From the NCBI GenBank assembly GCA_904066235.2, contig CAJFCV020000001.1:9362001-9426000 (forward strand): a stretch of DNA of 64,000 nt, in the 5' to 3' direction. Origin of the DNA: Bursaphelenchus xylophilus (lineage: Eukaryota; Nematoda; Chromadorea; Rhabditida; Aphelenchoididae). The translations under genes were made by a program, and so were the position numbers. Of the stretch, positions 31,227-43,134 are shown piece by piece. A model generated the notes under the pieces. That model was not told the DNA's origin. It was given only the letters and a program-made list of their open reading frames with translations, and did no database searches. The first letter of the stretch is position 1. Each line of letters starts with the position of its first letter.

Positions 31227-34200
31227 TTAGTTTAACAGTTGAGTTTCGAAGGCAGGATCGATTTGGTCACCAGTGTTCAACAATTGAGCCATTTCATTGT
31301 CAATCCGCAGGTCCTGAAGAAGAACTGTTTTATTTTTGTCATAAATGTCATCGATAATATAAAAAAAATGGGTGCTTTCATTTATATCCTACTGCAGCTG
31401 ATTTTTGCTTATCACGGTGAGCCGTATAAGACAATAAAAAAACGCGGAAGAAATTAACGTTAGGAAACCATCAGGAGCATGAAATGTAGGGAGCGAGCAC
31501 GCAGCGGGAGCTCAGCGCGATAGGGCTGATTTTTGGTCAAAAAGGATCTTTTAATTGCCTTTTAATGTCTTTGATTTCATGGTTATTTTTGGTGTAAACT
31601 TCGTGAATAATATAAAATTGATGAAAGTCGTATCAGATATACAGTAGCTGCCAAAAAACTGTCAATTTTTTTGTTTTTCATGTAACTCTGCTCAACATGG
31701 ACGCATTTAAACGAAACAAACACCATTCTGTAAAGAATTATCCCTGTTATCTAATGGTGTAGCGATTGGAGCGATTTCACATCTTAGAGTGTAACAACTA
31801 TCGATGTAAAATTTTTGGAAAGACAAAAAACTGTCAATTTTTCCAAAAAATTGTACCGCTTGCATACGTCGCGGCAAATCATGGGCCTATACACTCTGAA
31901 TTTTAAACAAAGTCCCACTGTACTTTATTGACCATCCAAGGGAGCCATGAAAATTATTTTAGTAGACCTTTTGGTGGTCCCAAGTTCGATACCCCAAAAC
32001 ATGACGTTTAAGGAAAAATCGGTTTTTTTCTTTGACTTAGCAGTAAGACAATGCTTTGCAGTAGAAGCTAGACAAGCTAGAATTAAAATAGAACAATGAT
32101 TGGGAGCCGAACTGTAAGTCTACGGACTCCACTTGACATTCAAGTTTTTCTGGCAGTGGATGTGCCGTGGAACTTCAGCCCGGGTGCTTCCGTAGATACA
32201 TCTAATCGTAGGTTTAACGCGACAGAAGGCACCCATGTGAACAGTGAACAGTTTAGAACCGCAACCGCCGCAGGCCCGCACTTTGCGCGTAAAAAAACTA
32301 GCTACAAAGTGGAATTTTTGAAGAAAAATTGTTGTCTCGATTTGCACTCTCCATAGGATAGAAATAACCCAGTGCAAGCACAAGCAAGACATTGTGTCAT
32401 AGATTTACAACCATTCTTGACATTTCTAAAGCAATTTCACTCCCTCTGAGGTGTTTCTAAAGTCGTAAGCTGGCTTGCAAGTTTCCACAAAAAAAAAATT
32501 TTGTTAAAGACAACATAACCCTCCGTAATTTTTATGTAACCTGCATCACCGTCCTACAAACGCCCATAAAATCCTTCCAGAACATCTGTGATCACGTACT
32601 GATAAAACATTAGCAAGTCGAGACAAAGGCGGTGGCAACAAGGCCAAGTCTCTGCAAAAACTCGATTACCGGAGAAACTTGAATGTCAAGTGGAGTCCGT
32701 AGACTTACACTTCGGCTCCTAATCATTGTTCTATTTTAATTTTAGCTTGTCTACCTTCTACTGCAAAGCATTGTCTTACTGCTAAGTCAAAGAAAAAAAC
32801 CGATTTTTCCTTAAACGTCATGTTTTGGGGTATCGAACTTGGGACCACCAAAAGGTCTACTAAAATAATTTTCATGGCTCCCTTGGATGGTCAATAATAT
32901 ACAGTGGGACTTTGTTTAAAAATCAGAGTGTGTGGGCCCATGATTTGCCGCGACGTATGCAAGCGGTAAAATTTTTTGGAAAAATTGACAGTTTTTTGTC
33001 TTTCCAAAAATTTTACATCGACAGTTGTTACACTCTAAGATGTGAAATCGCTCCAATCGCTACACCATTAGATAACATCAATAATTCTCTACAGAATGGT
33101 GTTTGTTTCGTTTAAATCCGCCCACGTTGAGCAGAGTTACACGAAAAACAAAAAAATTGACAGTTTTTTGGCAGCTACTGTATTTACAAATACAAATACT
33201 TTTTCAGTCAAATTCAACTCGAATATGGCTATAGTACGCTGTTACAACTTCATTTTTCTCCTCGTTAATGCAAAAAAGGAAAAGTCATCATGGATAATTT
33301 CGGACCTACGTAAGTGTAAGCGGTCCCCATCTTACCTGGAAGCAATCCAGAGTTCCGTCAGCGCCGGTCAGCACAATATTGGGAATGTCCATGGTGTCCG
33401 GAGACGCACTGAAATGCCTAGTTGGTGGCCAATGAGGTTGCATCGGGTTCTCCAGCGATTGGGCGGGCGATGTGGGGGCGCTCTGCGAACTCTCTCCGCC
33501 CTGTCCTTGAGGCGTCGCCAATTGGCCGTTCTGCATCGCGTATGGGTAGTTCATCATGTTGTGTTGGACTTGGTCGTAGCTGAATTGTTGTTGCAGCGGC
33601 TTCTGTTGTTGTTGAACCTTCTGATGCTGCGGATGGACTTGCTGATTCTGATGCTGATTTTGATTCATCTGCTGGTTTTGATTCATCTGCTGGTTCTGGC
33701 TCATCTGCTGATTTTGATGCTGATTCTGGTTCATTTGTTGATTATGGTTCATATTCTGGTTCATTGATGCGTTTTGGCTCATGTTCTGGCCCATCGTCGA
33801 GTTCTGGCCCATGTTCATTCCCTGATTTCCCATTGGCCCATTCTGGACAGGCACCGAATTCTGCCCTTGCAGTTGTTGATGCTGTGGCGAGGAGGGTTGA
33901 CAATTCATCATAGGCGAGTTCATGGGCGAGGTCATCACCGGCGAATGCATATTCGGCAACGACCCGCAGGGCACTTGGTCCGGTGTGCAGGGTTGCTGGG
34001 GCGAGGAATGCATGGGGTAGGCGGGCGGGGACATGCTCATGTTGATTGAGCCCACACTCCCCGGCCCATAATAGCCTTGTTGTTGCGGGATCTGACTGGG
34101 ATGGGGAGTTTGGGGACTCTGCATTGGGGAGCCGTTTTGATGGCCGTTTTGTTGAGGGTACCCGTTCAACCGAGGGTCCGGTTTCCACTGAGGGGCGGGC

Positions 34201-35285
34201 TGATTGTAGAAGGGCATCGAATTGATCGTGTTCATGTGAATGGCGGGGTCGGAGCGGGCGCGGGAGCTAAACAGTTGCATTAGACTTGTTCGAAAAAGTT
34301 TGCAGTGTAATTCATCCCTTATTTTCAAAAAATTTACTGCATATTATCAAGTTACCATAATTTTACACACTTTCATTCATTTCCGAAAGCAATTTCCAGC
34401 TCCCCGCGTCAATTTTATGTGTTTTAAACAATAATTTTGGTTGTTATCTAAAGTAATATCCCCGAATTGACCTAATGACGCAACTACTCCGTCTTGAGAC
34501 TGTTTAACCCTTATCAGTATTAGTAATGGGCGAGGTTTGGCTCAAAAAGTAGTCTTCGATTCAAAGTTTGCTAATCCTCATAAACAACAAGCCAAAGAAT
34601 GGACAAAACATCGATTTTGGCGAATTTTCTCCTATATTTTAAATAAAAATTTTATAAACAAGCTTACTATCATACATATTTTACAAGTTCTTCCTAAACT
34701 TAAAATAAAAAAAATCGTAAAATCTCACTTTGACCAGTTTGGATCAGGTGGCTGAAGATGCATTTGCCCGCTGTTAATCATATGATTCTCCAACGGCGGC
34801 ACCCTCTCATTGCCCTTAGGGCTTCCTCTGTACGGATGATAGTGTTGGGCGCCGGGCGACCTCGTCCTCACATGCCCATATGCACCTTGATGTGCTCCAC
34901 TCGTCTGCTGCTGCCAATACGCCCAATTCGTGTACATATCCGGCTGTTGCTGAGGTATGTTGGGGTTCATGTTTGGTTGTAGCATGGCATGAACATTAGG
35001 CAAAGAGCCGCCTTGACGTTGCCACGCCATGGAAAGCGGATGAAGTTGGAGGTAATCGGGGCCCGGACTCTCGGTGGCCGGGGTCGGGATCATGTTGGGG
35101 TTGGTGCCGGTGGGGGAACAGGCATATGGAGTCGAGGAAGGCGTCGAGTTGGGCGATTTGCCGGGGGTTGAGGCAGTGATGGGCCGAACGTCCTTCATGA
35201 CTCGATTGAATTGCTCCTCTTCTTCCGTTTGCTTGTTTATTAACATCGCGATCTTGTCGCTGAATTTGCGCGGCGGTTGCGACAT
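31227..35285 (-). CDS. crtc-1: CREB-regulated transcription coactivator (CRTC/TORC)
   Basis: Exons 35285-34729, 34266-33336 and 31313-31227 join in phase to 524 residues. The N-terminal CREB-binding helix (PRKFSDKIAMLINKQTEEE) is classic. SLPNVHAML (residues 94-102) and GSLPNMHSP mark 14-3-3/calcineurin-type segments; RARSDPAIH, at the exon 1-2 junction, is the counterpart of the AMPK/SIK-regulated serine site (vertebrate SSDSALH). A Met/Asn/Gln-rich region of about 110 residues precedes PNIVLTGADG, the counterpart of the conserved NIILTG. The short last exon (MAQLLNTGDQIDPAFETQLL) matches the acidic C-terminal activation helix. CRTCs shuttle to the nucleus when dephosphorylated and bind CREB bZIP. 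The last intron (2022 bases) contains a palindromic transposon. An acceptor TTTTTTGCAG 42 bases before the ATG marks a 5' UTR intron or SL site. Confidence 0.93.
31642..33180. mobile_element. TA-flanked palindromic transposon inside the last CRTC intron
   Basis: It starts CAGTAGCTGCCAAAAAACTG and ends with its reverse complement, with TA just outside both ends (31640-31641 and 33181-33182). Arms are about 510 bp (to about 32150, and from about 32668) with only scattered differences, around a core of about 520 bp. The outermost 30 bp (ending in CTGTCAATTTTT) recurs within each arm near 31825-31855. No transposase frame. It lies wholly within the CRTC intron 33335-31314 and accounts for about three quarters of it. 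Confidence 0.9.
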
Positions 35286-38200
35286 TTTGGGATGGTGGAT
35301 GTGAAGCGGGCTCAGAAAAGGGGCGCTGCAAAAAACTTGATTAAAATTTGCAAAGATTTACGGAAATTTTAGGGAGAAGATTTGAATATTCAAAAATAAT
35401 TTTTTTCTAATTTTTGTCTGTCACATTTTTTCCAAGATTTTTCGAAAAAAAATAATTAAAGATTTCAGATTACTTATGAAAATTTGGATCAAAAATATTC
35501 AATTAAATGAGTTTTTTGAAAATTAATTCTTTTTAGAGCGCCTTAATCTAAATTTTGTGACAAGATTTTTTACGCCGGCTCAATAAATGACATTTTTTCC
35601 CTAATATACCATTCAAAAGGTAACATAAAAAAATTGGCCAAAATGCCATATAAATTATTTCAAATGCCCTTAAAATTATTTCCAAACACATTCTGGAAGT
35701 CTAAAATACCATTGGAAAATAAAAAAAGTTCTATTTTTAAAACGAAACCCGAGCCCAAAAAGAATGTCATCTCAAGTTTTACAATGATTAAACGCCTTTT
35801 ATTATTTACACTGCCCGCTCACCACAGCCCCACACACCTAGCGGTCTTGACAACACACTTACTTTTCCTTCCTCTCGCTTCTTTTGCCCTTATTTGTACA
35901 GTTCTCCGATCAAAAACAAGTCGAAAACACCGGGAATTAAAAGCCCGCAAAGATTGGAGGCAATGTTTCGCGGCTGAAAACAATTAAAATAACCGATGGA
36001 TGGGACCGGCACGATGCGGGAAAATAACACGCAAGAGTTGGGGATGGGGTTAAAGTATCAAAAAAAATAGGAGTGAAAAAGGTCATGAAGAATATTGGAA
36101 AGCAAATTTTTTGATGAAAATGCTATTTAAACTTGATTTTAGAGCCAGAAAATTAATAGATGGACTATTTGTAGGCTGAAAACAGTCTGTAAATTAGCTA
36201 AAATCAACAAAAAATAAACTTTAAAACAAAAAATTTTTTTTGTAAATATTTGGAAAACGATGACTGAATTAATATTTTTTGCACCCAAAAATGTTTTCAG
36301 ACCAGAAATATTCAAATTTAAAATAATTTCAAAGCCAAAAAAACACCTCAAAAAACATGAATTCCCCAAAAACCGTAAAAAAATTCAAATTGAACAAATA
36401 TACCATGATAAATTATCGAAATTGCAGGCCAAAAAAGCGGGATCGATGACCCATGACGCCCCAAAAAAGGTCTGAACCTCTCGCTTTTTTGACTGAAACT
36501 GGTTAAAGAGAAGGCGATAGTGGCGGGATGTTTGTAAACTGAAAAGAGACACGTGATGTACTTTATAAAAGAAGAGTCGGGGAGCGGTTATTTAAATCAT
36601 AAAGTTGGGGATAGGCACGGGGAAGGTGTGGAAGGAAAACTCGTCGAGGAACCTTTTGAATCAGCAAGCGAAGTTTTGTAAAAATTAAATTTGAATGTGC
36701 AAATGTTGAAAATTTTAAAATTTTGGTGGGGGGGGGGAGATCGTCGTATTTTACAACTTTCAATCATAAATTGTTTGCAAAAACAAATTTTCTTTAAAAG
36801 ATTAAAGTTGAATATGCAGATGTTTTAAAATTATAATCTCAGATTGCAATGGCTACGTACTTTAAAATCCAGATAAAAACTGTGAAAAAACTTTTTTTAT
36901 TTTCATTAAATTTCTTTTGGAAACAATATATCAAAATATGCAAATTTGTGAGCAAGATTGCCAAGAATTATGTAAAGCAAAATTACATAACAAAGCACGA
37001 TGATGCCAATGTCGCAATGAGATTAATCCGCAAAAAACAATTTCCAGGAACGCTTCCTTTCTTGCCCCGAGGGCCTTTTTCCGTCTCCATGTCTCATTTA
37101 AATATTCGCTTAAAAATGCAAAGTCGCCCTGAAGGGGGATCATAATCAAGGGCCATAAATCCGTGTGCAAAAACCCCTGCGGCAATATGTGAGAGGCGAA
37201 GAGGAGGGCAGGGAGCGAAGGGACACGTGCGGCCGAAAAATGGGAATTTGAAAATGTTGTCCGAGAAATCTCTGGCTCCGCGTTCTTTTTACATTTTAAT
37301 TTTAGACTCGGCGCGCCCGCGGGGCCCCTTCCAACGGAAAGCGAGAAGGCCGGAGGGGAAATTAGGAAGTACTTAATATTTCCTTGCCGCTGGTCGCGTT
37401 TGGGCAACACATTAGACGCAAAAAGTTGGGCTAAAAGAGGGTGGAAAAGAAGGGGTAATAAGAGAAAATTAGTTCCGGAATGATGAGATTGTTGTAGACA
37501 ATCAAGTGTATTTTGACTAGAATTGACTGAAAATAACGAAAGAGCGCTCGAAATAAGTCATGTTATTTCAAAAAAAAAAAGATTTAAACCTATACATACA
37601 TTTATGGCAGATTGTTAATTTTTAAAACTTGCTATATTTACATGGCTGATATAGGTGCCCATAAAGGCCGCGAGGTCTATGAAATGTGTAACAGAATTGC
37701 AAAAACGATTTTTTCATTTTGTAGCATTCTCTTGGAAATTGTAAATAGCTAACTCACGTATGAATGGATGGTGTATGGTCTATAAAATCTGTCACAAAAC
37801 TAAAACTAGAGCCAAAATTGACCTTAATGGCTATTATGAGCAAAAAAACATGTTATACATAAAACTTTTTTTTTGATTTTTGCTGAACTGTGTATTAAAA
37901 TCGATTGAAAAGCGCCTATAGAATAAAAATAAACCCTCAAAATAGCTCCTACAAAGTTTGAATTCTTTTTAAAATTCTCCCTAAATTCCGGGTTCTTTCG
38001 AATTCTCGAAAAAGAAACCAATAATTAGGCATGAAAGAAGGAGTACAACAACACTACCGCAGACATGTTTCCAGTTAATTTTCTGAACTTCACGTCATGG
38101 ATAATCTGATGACAAATTATTTAAAAGGAAAGGAAACATAAGTGGATAAGATTTGAGGGAGAACGGCTTAGCATTGAAATGGGGTTTTAGTCGATGTAAA

Positions 38201-40939
38201 GTATGTCAAAAATGTGTTTGAAAAGTGTAATGGAGTAAAAAAATATGAGGGAAATTGTAAAGTAAGGGTTCAAACAGTAGTGGGTAAAAGTTTCCAACAT
38301 AAAGATAAGAAATCAGGTACGAAAAATTAGAAGATACGGCTGGAAATTTTTTTGGTAATTTTTTTGGATCTCGCGTGGAAAAAGATGATTTTTTTTGTAG
38401 GAAAGCCTGCTCTACAACCCAAAAAGATAGTTTCAAATTTGCCCCCGAAATGTGGTGAATATTAAAATCCCAAAGATCATCCAAATATTTGTTCAAATTC
38501 ACGTCAAAACTTGGCCAAATTTGCAGCGCCAAACTGAAACGAACTCCAAACTTTTGGTTCCCACAGCTCCAAATCCCTCAAGTCCCAGCTGGGATTTCTC
38601 AAACAGAGAGAAATCGCCCCCACCATGATCAGATTTCCCTCAGATATCCGCTGGAATAAAAGGCCAGGTTTCTGGCCCGAAAAATCAAAAAAAAACATTT
38701 CTTTTTAGAGATCTTTTCGAAACGAGATTTTTAAGGAGCCCCCTCCAGAACACGGGAGATTAAATAGACAAAGAAGGAAGTCGGGCAAATAATTTGTGAA
38801 ACCCTTGCACAAACAGAAGGGAACGAATCTTCTCGTTTCAGGCTACAATTTCAGGAAGACCGCAGGGAAAGTGCCGTGAAAATTGGGGGTTTCGCTTGGA
38901 AAAGGACGTAAAGAGTATTTTAAGAGAACCTAGGCATCGGTGAGAGCAAGGTTTCAGCTTCAAAAAGGTGATCTTTTGAAATTGTAGGGCAGATTTTTGG
39001 CCTATAAATATTGAGGAAACTGAAAAATTTGCAAATTTTCTAATCGCGTTCAAATTTCGGTCAAAAAAATCAGCATGAAAAATTTTAGTTCTTCATCCCA
39101 GAAAGACCACGGGATGAAGAGAGACGGTCAGAGAACAAACTTTTCTGACTATATCTCTTTGAACATCTGTACAACGTCCTCCAAAAAAACATTTCAAAAA
39201 TATTTTTGGTTCTAAGCTTCCTTTAAAATAATTGGAAATTTAATTTTTACTCTTTTTTCGCCGTAAATGACTGAATAAGCTAATTTTTTGCCCTTTTTTT
39301 ACAATTTAAATCCACAGCAAAATTGCATGTGGAAAAGTGCATGGGAGTCAAGGATCATGCCATTTTAATTTCTGGAATTCGTTTTCCCTCAAATTTATGC
39401 GGAATTCCGACCAGAAATCGGCTCGAAACATCTGGTGTTTCCAGGCAAATTGGCAGAATCCGTCCCCGTTTCGCCAATTTCTGGTATTTCCCTGCAAAAA
39501 AGCGGCTGAGAAATGGGGAAAAGTTCAGCTAAGCAAAGGGTCAACAGCCGCAGGAATAGCTGAAAAGGCGCTTCCAGAGTTGTTCGAAATATTCGGCACG
39601 TGCTAATTGGGAGCAAGGAGCATGTGAGAGGGGGGAAACGGACGAATTTCTATATTTGGGAGGGGATTAGAAAGGCTCGGAAGGTGGAAGATACAGGATT
39701 TTAGGCTCTAATCAGAGGGATGGGAAAGGAAAGTTGTGTTTTAGTAAAAATTGAGAGAAATGATGAGGAGTTGGCGAAAACATGACCGAAAATAAGCTTT
39801 GCAAAAAAACTTGCAGAAAATTCAGCAAAACAAATTTCTTGGATTTTGATAAAATTTGTCCAAATATAAGCCGAAATTTACCAAAGCATATGCAATTTTT
39901 AGCTGATCGATTAGCAGGACCCAGGAGAAAGTCTCAGTTTGACTTTTAACTCCATCCCGCCATTCAAAAGGTCAAAAAAAGTGAAAAGCCCCAAAATTTC
40001 AAAACTTTGGCCGCTCCAAAAATTTTTATTCCGCATTCCACTGGCAGAACGAGAAGGGGTGTTAAAACCGGAGTCGGGAAAATAATTCGAAATGAACCCC
40101 CATTCGAATAAAAATAATGAAAAAAAGCCGGCCGGCCAAATGCCCGTGCCCGGAAAGCGGGCCCGATTAATCCGGAATCAGCCAGTTTTGGCGCCTTTTA
40201 CAAGGCTCTTAAATTAAGTTTTGAGACCCGTTACAAACAGGAAGAACTGAGGGTCCAGAGATCGAGGGAAAGAAGAGCGCCTGAGGGGAAATCGAAAGAG
40301 AAAAATAAAAAAAATTGGGGAGTGAGTCAACAGAGGGAGAGGGAGATAAAACAGACACAAATCGTGTTCTATAACACCTTTTTTGGGGCGATTAAATTGT
40401 AAAAAGCAACGGGAAAATATTGTAAATGTATCGAATTTACAAAAAAAAATTAGGAAAGAGAAATTTGAATAAATAAAAAAAAATTTTTGAGATTTTTTGG
40501 CAAAAATAGCGAAAAACATTTTTTTGCTGGCAATTTTTTAGATTCAAACTACAGTTTTCAAATTTTGTCTGTAATTGATATTGTAAAGTTTTTGAATTAA
40601 ACCCCCTCGGGGTCTGAACAATATTTTCAGTTCATTTCGTGACTTTTCAAACCCACAAGAGCCCTTTTTCAGTGTAGTCTGTTAACATTCCCTTCAAAAG
40701 AATGGAGATTCTAAAACTTTTCTTTGTCAAAAATGTATTCCAATTTAAGAACCTTATTCCCTTATCAGTTGCAGATCTTGTGCGCATTCCGAAGAAGTGA
40801 AAGCACCGCCCAGGAAATAAAAAAAGCAAAGGGAAGTGCTAAAAATGGGACTTTTCTCTGAAATTTCTACGAGCCTAGGCCAAATACAGATACAAAATGA
40901 CAACTTTTCCGTCTAAAATTCTCAAAGCTTTGGCAGAAA

Positions 40940-41180
40940 AAGGTTCTTTTCTCTGACCACTCTCCGTATTTCGCATACTCTCTCGTCGGCAAAGATGACC
41001 TCCTTCCAAAGAGCGAACTAAATTTTAAAAATTTTTACGAAATGCTACGACTTGAGCACTTCGCTTATAAAAATAACGGTGATTTCGGCAAAGAACGAGC
41101 TAAAAAATTCGCAGGTGAAAAAATCTAAGTAGATGTAAATTGCGACCCTCAGCATTTCTTAAAGTTTGGATATACGTTTC
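40940..41180. repeat. Dispersed CTTTCCTTGT-family repeat, partly inverted copy
   Basis: It contains TTCTCTGACCACTCTCCGTA and TACTCTCTCGTCGGCAAAGA, matching the copy at 3820-4016. A reversed tail follows at about 41138-41170 (GCGACCCTCAGCATTTCTTA), so left and right parts face each other. Confidence 0.55.
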
Positions 41181-42325
41181 GTCTACGCCATCTCTTATTC
41201 CAAAAAATTTTGGCTAAAAAAAGATTTTACTAGGTAAAATAGAAGTTGCATTGAGTTAGACGACCCGAATGTATTCAAACTTTGCGTCATCAAATCTGTT
41301 TTTAACACACTCCGTTATATTATACGTATAAGTATAAATAAATAAATTCAAATAAAACAAAATTTAAAAGCCTAAAAGCATTCCAACCGCATAAATGCTT
41401 TAATAATTTATTCCGTCTTCTAATCTCCGGCGATCTGCGGACCAAAAGATTCCCAATAACCTTGAGAGATCTGGTTAATCTCTCGAGATATTTCAGCGAA
41501 AAAAGGAGATCTCAAAAAAAAGGATTTCGAAAGATTTTGGAATTGGAAAAGATTAGGCCCGAAAAAGATGGCCATACAAAGAAAATGGAACAAAACTAAT
41601 TTAATGTCACAAATCGTGTTTGGTTTTTAATTGGACGCTTGTTTACAATGCTGCTTCAAAACTCTGTGGGGAAAAATATTCGGATAAATGGAGAAATTTG
41701 GGAGTAAAAATGGGATTTATTCACAATTTTAAATCAAAAATCATAGGGATGGATTGAACACAGGCTAATCAGCACTAAGATCTGCAAACATCGTTGAATA
41801 TCACTAAAATTTGTGACCAGCTAGGAAGTGTTAGTACAACCTCACAAAAATCCGGGCGTCTAACCTCAAGCAGCCACTGCCCAATAAAGGGCACTATGAT
41901 CTAACTTTTTCCTTCTTTTTATACCAAAAGCTTCTCCGCTCCAAACCACAGATACGGAAATGTCACAAATGAAGCGACATGAAAAAAAGCAAAAATTTTA
42001 TTTAAATACGACCTAATGACGCTCATTTGAGCTGGGATAAACATTTTTCCCTAATTTCCGGTGACTTTAAGCAAATATGGAAGCCGGATTGTTGGAGCAG
42101 CAGGTGAGGGAGTCTTGTGAAAAGATATTTATGAACAAGTTTCGGACTGTTTGAAAGTCCGCCAAATTACGTAAAAAGAATGGAGATGATCAAACAGTGA
42201 CAAACCGGGAAAGGACCGGAAATGGGGGAGTCCAAATTGACAACAGAGCTGTATTAAAATACTTTTGAGGGCTAAAATACCGAACTTTCCCATTCTGCTT
42301 TTAAATCCAGACTTTTTTTAATTTA

Positions 42326-43134
42326 ACAAGGAAAGTACTTCTATGGGGTGTGGAATTACCGGTCGAGATATATATCAAAAAATTCGCAAAAATTTTCTGA
42401 TTGAGAACATATATAAATTAGCTGCCTAATTTTGGTCTATCAGCGAGTTTTTTCAATAAATCTTTTTCTCGAGGAAAAAAATCTGCGGCAACAAAAGCGC
42501 GCTCGGTCTCTTCCTTCGGAAGAGAGCGGTGTGGCACGTCAAAACAATTCTTTCAGAAAATTGAAAAAACAAGGAATCTCGGATCATTGATTTTTTGCGA
42601 AGTGCCACAGAATTATCGAGCTTGAAAAATTGTTTTCCTCTTCGAAAAAACATTTTTCTCGAAATTCTCTGGGAAAGTTTTCTTTCGTGACTCGATAATT
42701 CAGCGACATTTCGTCAAAAATCAATGATCCGAGGTTCTTTGTTTTTTCACTTTTATTTTGACGTGTGTGGCCGAGTGGTTAGAGCGCTGGGTTGGAAATC
42801 CGAGGGAAACGGGTTCGGTTCTTTTTGCCACATTAGAACCCATTTTTTACGTTGGAACTACTTTTAAGGTGTAGTTGTAATCCAATTTGATATTTTAAGG
42901 CTTGTCAAGGCTTCAGAATTTAGTTTAGCACAAAACAAAATTTTTTTATTGGTAAAAACACGGTCAAAAAGACACTTGCATGGTGTCGCGAGAAAACTTC
43001 TGAGGACAAAAACATGTCATTAGACCAAAATTAGGCAGCTAATTTATATATATTCTGAATCAGAAAATTTTTGCGAATTTTTTGATATATATCTCGACCG
43101 GTAATTCCACACCCCATAGAAGTACTTTCCTTGT
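42326..43134. mobile_element. Nested palindromic element with tRNA-Ser-like core
   Basis: The outer arms of about 120 bp start ACAAGGAAAGTACTTCTATG and mirror at 43015-43134. Inside, a second inverted pair lies at about 42536-42605 and 42690-42763 (sharing GATCATTGATTTTT and ACGTCAAAA). A tRNA-Ser-like sequence follows the inner hairpin. Flanks do not show a clean target-site duplication. The end sequence matches the tail of the dispersed repeats elsewhere in the window. Confidence 0.75.
42761..42832 (+). repeat. tRNA-Ser(GGA)-like pseudogene inside palindrome
   Basis: It contains TGGCCGAGTGGTTAGAGCGC (A-box and D-arm of Ser/Leu type), an anticodon loop TTGGAAA (GGA), and GGGTTCGGTTC as a B-box. 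The anticodon stem has mismatches, the variable arm of a serine tRNA is shortened, and the 3' acceptor strand pairs only partly. It is a degenerate tRNA. Confidence 0.55.

Noticed and set aside
33096..33767. 223-codon plus-strand frame rich in Leu and His
   Set aside because: Antisense shadow of the CRTC Asn/Gln-rich exon; begins without ATG context or splice sites.
36931..37410. 159-codon minus-strand frame in the gene-free interval
   Set aside because: Starts with a non-ATG codon, has no splice context or family features; the GC-rich part more likely reflects a regulatory block.
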